A DNA stretch of 34,534 bases from Paracamarosporium sp. OC-R06-R3 (taxonomy: Eukaryota > Ascomycota > Dothideomycetes > Pleosporales > Didymosphaeriaceae). Under the pieces are notes generated by a model. That model did not search any database. It saw only the letters and a program-made list of their open reading frames with translations, and was not told the origin of the DNA. Every line of letters starts with the position of its first letter. Position 1 is the first letter of the stretch. Below are positions 30,351 to 34,534 of the stretch, one piece after another. The stretch is from assembly GCA_019828545.1 (NCBI GenBank), contig JACVRA010000716.1, positions 1-34,534 on the forward strand. Direction: 5' to 3'. Made by a program: the position numbers and the translations under genes.

Positions 30351-31411
30351 GCGCACGCTGGACAGTCAAGCGGATCCAAAACAAAAACCTGATGGAACCA
30401 CAAAGAATCGAATAGATAGAACCTCTGGCTGTCAGTATGCACTAGTTGCATCTACATGCATAGCATGTTCTGGCCTTCAAATGTCCCACTTTACCCTATC
30501 TTTGATATCTGAAGCGGCCCTCAAGAGGGATGGTCTAGGTGGACGTTATGATAGGATTAGGATAGCACAGCACGAGAGTGATTCAGGCGCGAATTATCTT
30601 CGTATCACGGAGATCAGCTGCCGGGTCAAAACTTGCAGATACAAAGCGCTTTCTCGTTATAGATGCGAATCGCTATGTTAGCTTTTACTCACCCTTCCCT
30701 TTTCACCATCACCATTCTACATACTCATACCCTTACTGACAGTTCATTCCTTTCCCTTTCCCAGCCCCGTCGTTGGGTACCTCAAAAAGTCAATGCGATA
30801 CAGCTCTAGTCTCACCCCACAAGTTTTCGGGCTTGATACGATCTGTAAAAGCACATCAAGGCCATAAGCCAAAGGAAAAGCCCGCAAGATAAATCTTAGG
30901 CTTGGCCGGCTGAGAACTTAATCAAGTTAATGATGATGATTATCTGCATACTTGAAAGTGATTATACTTCACACGTTGGTGATAGGCTGTATACAAAATT
31001 AGGTACGTATAGAGCGAGCTCAGTACTCCCGTAGGTACTAACACAGAATAACAAGCCCCTTTAATCGTGGCCCATATCCGAAGAGTAGTATCGATAGGCC
31101 ACCTGCTGCAAACGAAGGGGTCGAAAGTCCTTGAGACATTAAGTGAACACCGATCCATTCTGCAACTCTTTGAACGATATTTTCGAGTTTAGATATTCAG
31201 TGTAAATAACAGTTTAACTGAGTTGAACGAGAGGATCTCCTGCATCCGGCCGGCCCCCCACCTTCATATAGAAGGTCAACATGATCTCATGGAGCACTAG
31301 GCTACACCCATCAACGTTGATGCGCAGCCCGACCTTAACACCGAAACAGCAGTACTCATGTTAATGTCTTCGGGAAAGGAATCTTCTTACTGCCGAATTG
31401 TTACCAGAGCT
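30351..31411. other. Intergenic region
   Basis: About 1.06 kb. A 66-codon plus-strand frame with an ATG at 30481 has no family resemblance and is not accepted. Short pyrimidine-rich stretches occur at 30690-30770. I see no gene here. Confidence 0.5.
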
Positions 31412-34131
31412 CTATTCGTCATTCCTGATTTCATCATCGCTCCCTCTATCATCACTCTCTTCATCATGGCACTCTGTCTGACTATTATCTCTACCATCGC
31501 TAGCATTCTCACCATCTTCATCCGATGTCTCAACATCAGAGTCGAACTCACTGGAGTCTAAGTCATGGTAACACTTGAAGACGTCTTCCCAGTCATCCGC
31601 GAGCAACCACTCTCTTCCCTCAGCCTGTAATACCTCTTCAATCTCCTTACCACTGTCTTGTAATGCCCGGCACCATAAGGGCCACCAGTCGTAACATCTT
31701 GCCATCATGGAAGGCGTCCATTTCTTATAGTCAAGCGCATGGATATTGGCTCCAGCTTTCACATATGCGTAGAGGAGGTCTTCAAACGCCTCGAACCACT
31801 TCTCTCCGGGATAATCAAGGTAGTCGTCCATTAGCCGCGGTATTCGCTCCAGTCTCCAGTCTTCCTCAGATATATTGGCGCCGGCTTCAACAAGAACCAA
31901 TATTAATCTACAGAGTGTCTGTCGATTCCATCGGATATTATCGTGGTCTGGAATGTCCTGTAATCTGAATTCAGCGCAGGGGTAGCCTTCATCATGCAAG
32001 TCCGTAAGGTACTGATTCAGAAGTTGTAATTTTTCGTTACGAACATAAGGGCGGCCGTAATACTCGTGAATCAAATCTAGGGTCATACTCGCAAGAATAG
32101 CCGTGGAATCGTATAATAGATGTCGACAATACTGGAAAGTTGACATAATGTTGTCTTCCGGATTGGTGCCATTGGGCCATGTATCAAGAGCCGCTTCAAG
32201 TCCATCGTATATACTCTCGTCCCCACTATTAACTGTAAGCTTGTAGGAAGGGATATGGAGGTAATAGCTTACCGAAGACCGGTGATCCCTATGCCCTGGT
32301 TCTCCAGGTACTGCAGTACATCAACTCGACCTTCTTCGGCTGCCTCCTACGGCAAGAGCATTAGTTGGACCGTGAATATGTGTATAATATGCGAACAGCT
32401 TCACCTACGCTAAGGATGAGATTATATCCTCTCCAATCCAAGTGATAAGGGGATATAGTTCCTCGTCTGATTTCGTGGTCGATATCCTTGATGGTAGGAT
32501 TGCGTTGGAAAAGCTTCCAGTACGCGTCCCGCTGTATACCAAAGACGAAGGTGAAAACGTTTAAATGGGTATATATTCGCGGACGCGTTTGGTGGACGAA
32601 AGACCTAACAAATCGGATGTCAACAACAGCGGACGAGTGTGCGCAGTTAGTGAATGATAATCTAGATTCACAGCTGTTCTGAGTACTGGATCCTGTTGGT
32701 TGGTTGGAAACGAGAAGCTGGAGTGTCCCTGATTTCGTCTTAAAGGAGAGGGATTGCACCTTCCTGTTGGCTTGTTTCCTCATTTGTTGTGGATCTTGCA
32801 CTTTGCTGCCCGGGCCGACCATGACTCCCCTAACCTGCGTGTAATGTTCTTCATCTTTACCAGAACTTGTTCCCGACCCAGCGGTATTACCAGGATAATG
32901 CCATTCATCGAATGAGGTGGCTGTAGACATTGGGTACCGGGCTGCTTCTTCTTGCGCTGCCGAGCCTAGAAGTCGTTGGAACTCCTCGCGAAGAAAGAGT
33001 AGTTCCTGGATCGGTATCCCATGATGGGATTGAGTCAGAAGCTTATCCAATATGGGAATGAGCTCGTTTTTGATTGGAAACAAGTGAGCCATAACCATGT
33101 CAGTCCGTTCTCCGCGGAAATACACTTGATTGCCGGTCTTCTTCGTATGCATAGGACCTTTTTCCAGCGTATTCTGGAGTCTTTCGAACCCGTCCTTTAG
33201 AAGATTCCTCGTCCTGCAGTGATCTTTTACGGACTGATGATTCGCCCTTTGTACCCCTCTCTCTAGTAGAGCTGTTCTCTTATCGGTCCGCTTCTGACGA
33301 AGGGTAAGGTTCGTTTGATTCAACTGTACTTGAGAGATTCCTTGCTGGAGCTGATCGCTGATTACTAATTGCTGCTGCTGGTGGGCACGAAGATGCGATT
33401 GCAGTGCTTGTTGGTGAGCGTCTAGCTTGTCCAAGCTATGTTGTCCATGGTCATCTAGTCTGGCCTTGATACCTTCATGGTGCATGTGCAGTGAGGATTC
33501 CATGGTTTGACCAATGGCATCTGCCTTTTTGCTGACTTCGGTGACGAGCATGGAGACATGATGGAAATTCGACGCCGAAGATTCCCTTTGCAACTTGGAT
33601 CAGCTCAAAAACCTAGAATATGGCAAAAAATACATAAAAGGAATAGAAACAGATAGCTGAAGGAATAACAGCGCCTTGAGTGCATTAGATGGCTCGAATC
33701 AAAGAACGTAGTCCATACCCGTACATGATTGTTAATGAATTTACGAGAAGAGATTTAGACCGTTCCAGGTTTTCTAACGCTTTCGCAATCTTCCGATCAT
33801 CCAAGGCATACTTGATTTTACCCCAGGTTGCCTTAGCATCCTTGAATTTCGCCAGACTGAGCCTAATACTCTGCAACTCGCGGTTCAGAGCTTTGACGGC
33901 CGTCTGAACGGACGCTACGATGTCGGCATCGACATTGGCTTGAGCACGATTTCTTAGCGCATCGACTAACAAGATAGTCTCCCGAATGCATTCGTTCAGT
34001 TTCTGTACTTCATTGGGCGCTCCTGAAACGTCGCAAAGAAAGCGATAAAGCTCCCGACCAGTCCAAATGACCACGTCTGCTACGCCTACAACGGCGAATG
34101 CGCCAGCCGCGGTTTCCAAAGCACCAGACAT
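31412..34131 (-). CDS. NLR/STAND-like protein: fungal N-terminal domain, coiled coil, ankyrin-like repeats, no NACHT
   Basis: Model of four exons on the minus strand: 34131-33725, 33585-32409, 32346-32273 and 32225-31412; 823 residues. Residues 1-135 (ALETAAGAFAVVGVADVVIW, ELYRFLCDVSGAPNEVQKLN) match the helical N-terminal domain of fungal STAND and HeLo-like proteins used in self/non-self recognition. A Q/H-rich coiled coil follows (HQQALQSHLRAHQQQQL, ~190). Then comes a linker with VYFRGERTDMV, and the block RIYTHLNVFTFVF that usually precedes ankyrins in such proteins. Ankyrin-like units are built across exons 2-3 (LSEAAEEGRVDVLQYLENQG, ~527-546) and later (LVLVEAGANI, YVKAGANIHALDYKKWTP). 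The tail is strongly acidic. No P-loop NTPase lies between. Introns 1 and 3 use less certain acceptors (33586 and 32226). Confidence 0.75.
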
Positions 34132-34534
34132 ATATCTTGAGAGGTGACGAGTAGATCTTCGTGAGAGGGGTCGTATGTGTTGAATACATGAGTGTTGTCA
34201 AAAGATGGGCCCAGGCTGAGATCGTGGTCGAGGTGGGGTGTGGCTGCTTGCGCGGCCTGAGTTGTGGCGCAGCAAGGCTATTTGCGCTTTCTCAAACGGG
34301 GCATGAGCACCCTCGAGACTGCCTTGAAGGCTGTCTCGGGCACTACTGGCTAATGATGTTAACAGAGTTAGTAGAAACTAGTCATGGATTTAGCAAGTGG
34401 GTCCTCAAGCATTTATTCCCATTGTATCTACTAGGGCCTAAGCGATTCTGTGTCTCCTAGGCCAGACCGCAAGGCTCTGCAGCTGGCATAGAATATTTGT
34501 GAGGACGAGCTCAGTCTCCTGTATCAAGGGTAGT
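34132..34534. other. Upstream region of the STAND-like gene, window end
   Basis: About 400 bases. It should hold the promoter of the minus-strand gene starting at 34131. A plus-strand open frame at 34161-34460 starts at GTG and has no family resemblance. I see no other element. Confidence 0.45.

Noticed and set aside
30481..30681. Plus-strand frame of 66 codons with an ATG
   Set aside because: Short, no family resemblance, follows a decayed relic and could be part of its ruined 3' side.
31358..31561. Plus-strand hydrophobic frame opposite the STAND-like gene end
   Set aside because: It is the antisense of the acidic D/E/S-rich tail, which automatically reads as I, F and S on the other strand.
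34161..34460. Plus-strand frame of 99 codons at the window end
   Set aside because: Starts with GTG, cysteine-rich without pattern, and overlaps the expected promoter of the STAND-like gene.
1..34534. tRNA genes, rRNA or CRISPR arrays
   Set aside because: I looked by eye for B-box-like GGTTCRANYCC sequences and regularly spaced repeats on both strands and found none; a tRNAscan run would be decisive.

Overview
The window reads as nuclear DNA of a filamentous ascomycete (Pezizomycotina; Dothideomycetes is my best guess, from the gene families rather than from any marker). Genes are sparse and monocistronic. They carry short introns (45-114 bases) with GT..AG ends and CTAAC/CTGAC-like branch sites, and lie on both strands among long non-coding stretches that hold decayed gene fragments. 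There is no rRNA, tRNA, CRISPR or operon-like layout. Splice models below were built by hand from frame continuity and family conservation. The ORFs as first opened often start at TTG or GTG, so starts were reset to ATG.

Left part (1-16 kb). A divergent pair, a class V PLP aminotransferase and an amino-acid permease, shares a 424-base promoter with several GATA motifs. Four further plus-strand genes follow: an FAD monooxygenase with an N-terminal NTF2-like domain, a polytopic membrane protein of the PaxA/AtmA/AscI-like type, a UbiA-superfamily protein of the type that includes fungal membrane terpene cyclases, and a berberine-bridge-like FAD oxidase. Then come a broken short-chain dehydrogenase and a small NmrA-like NAD(P)-binding protein. 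Two membrane terpenoid-type enzymes with two flavin oxidases suggest a small terpenoid or meroterpenoid gene cluster without PKS, NRPS or prenyl-diphosphate synthase in the window. The remnant of an acetylxylan esterase lies between two of these genes, and a 58-base assembly gap (N) interrupts the region at 11437-11494.

Middle part (16-24 kb). A long intronless gene encodes an 853-residue fungal protein whose last ~70 residues resemble the HicA fold. It is flanked by degenerate short repeats. Behind it are a ruined FAD-oxidase gene, a second ruined reading frame and an AT-rich stretch, then a four-exon oligopeptide transporter of the OPT family with CACTCRAGTG-type palindromes upstream.

Right part (24-34.5 kb). 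This is gene-poor DNA with two reading-frame relics whose stop codons look like C-to-T changes, consistent with repeat-induced point mutation. It also has a GH72 beta-1,3-glucanosyltransferase homologue that has lost both catalytic glutamates and ends in a transmembrane segment, a possible small spliced gene, and a five-part gene model for an NLR/STAND-like protein (fungal N-terminal domain, glutamine-rich coiled coil, ankyrin-like repeats, acidic tail) without a nucleotide-binding domain.
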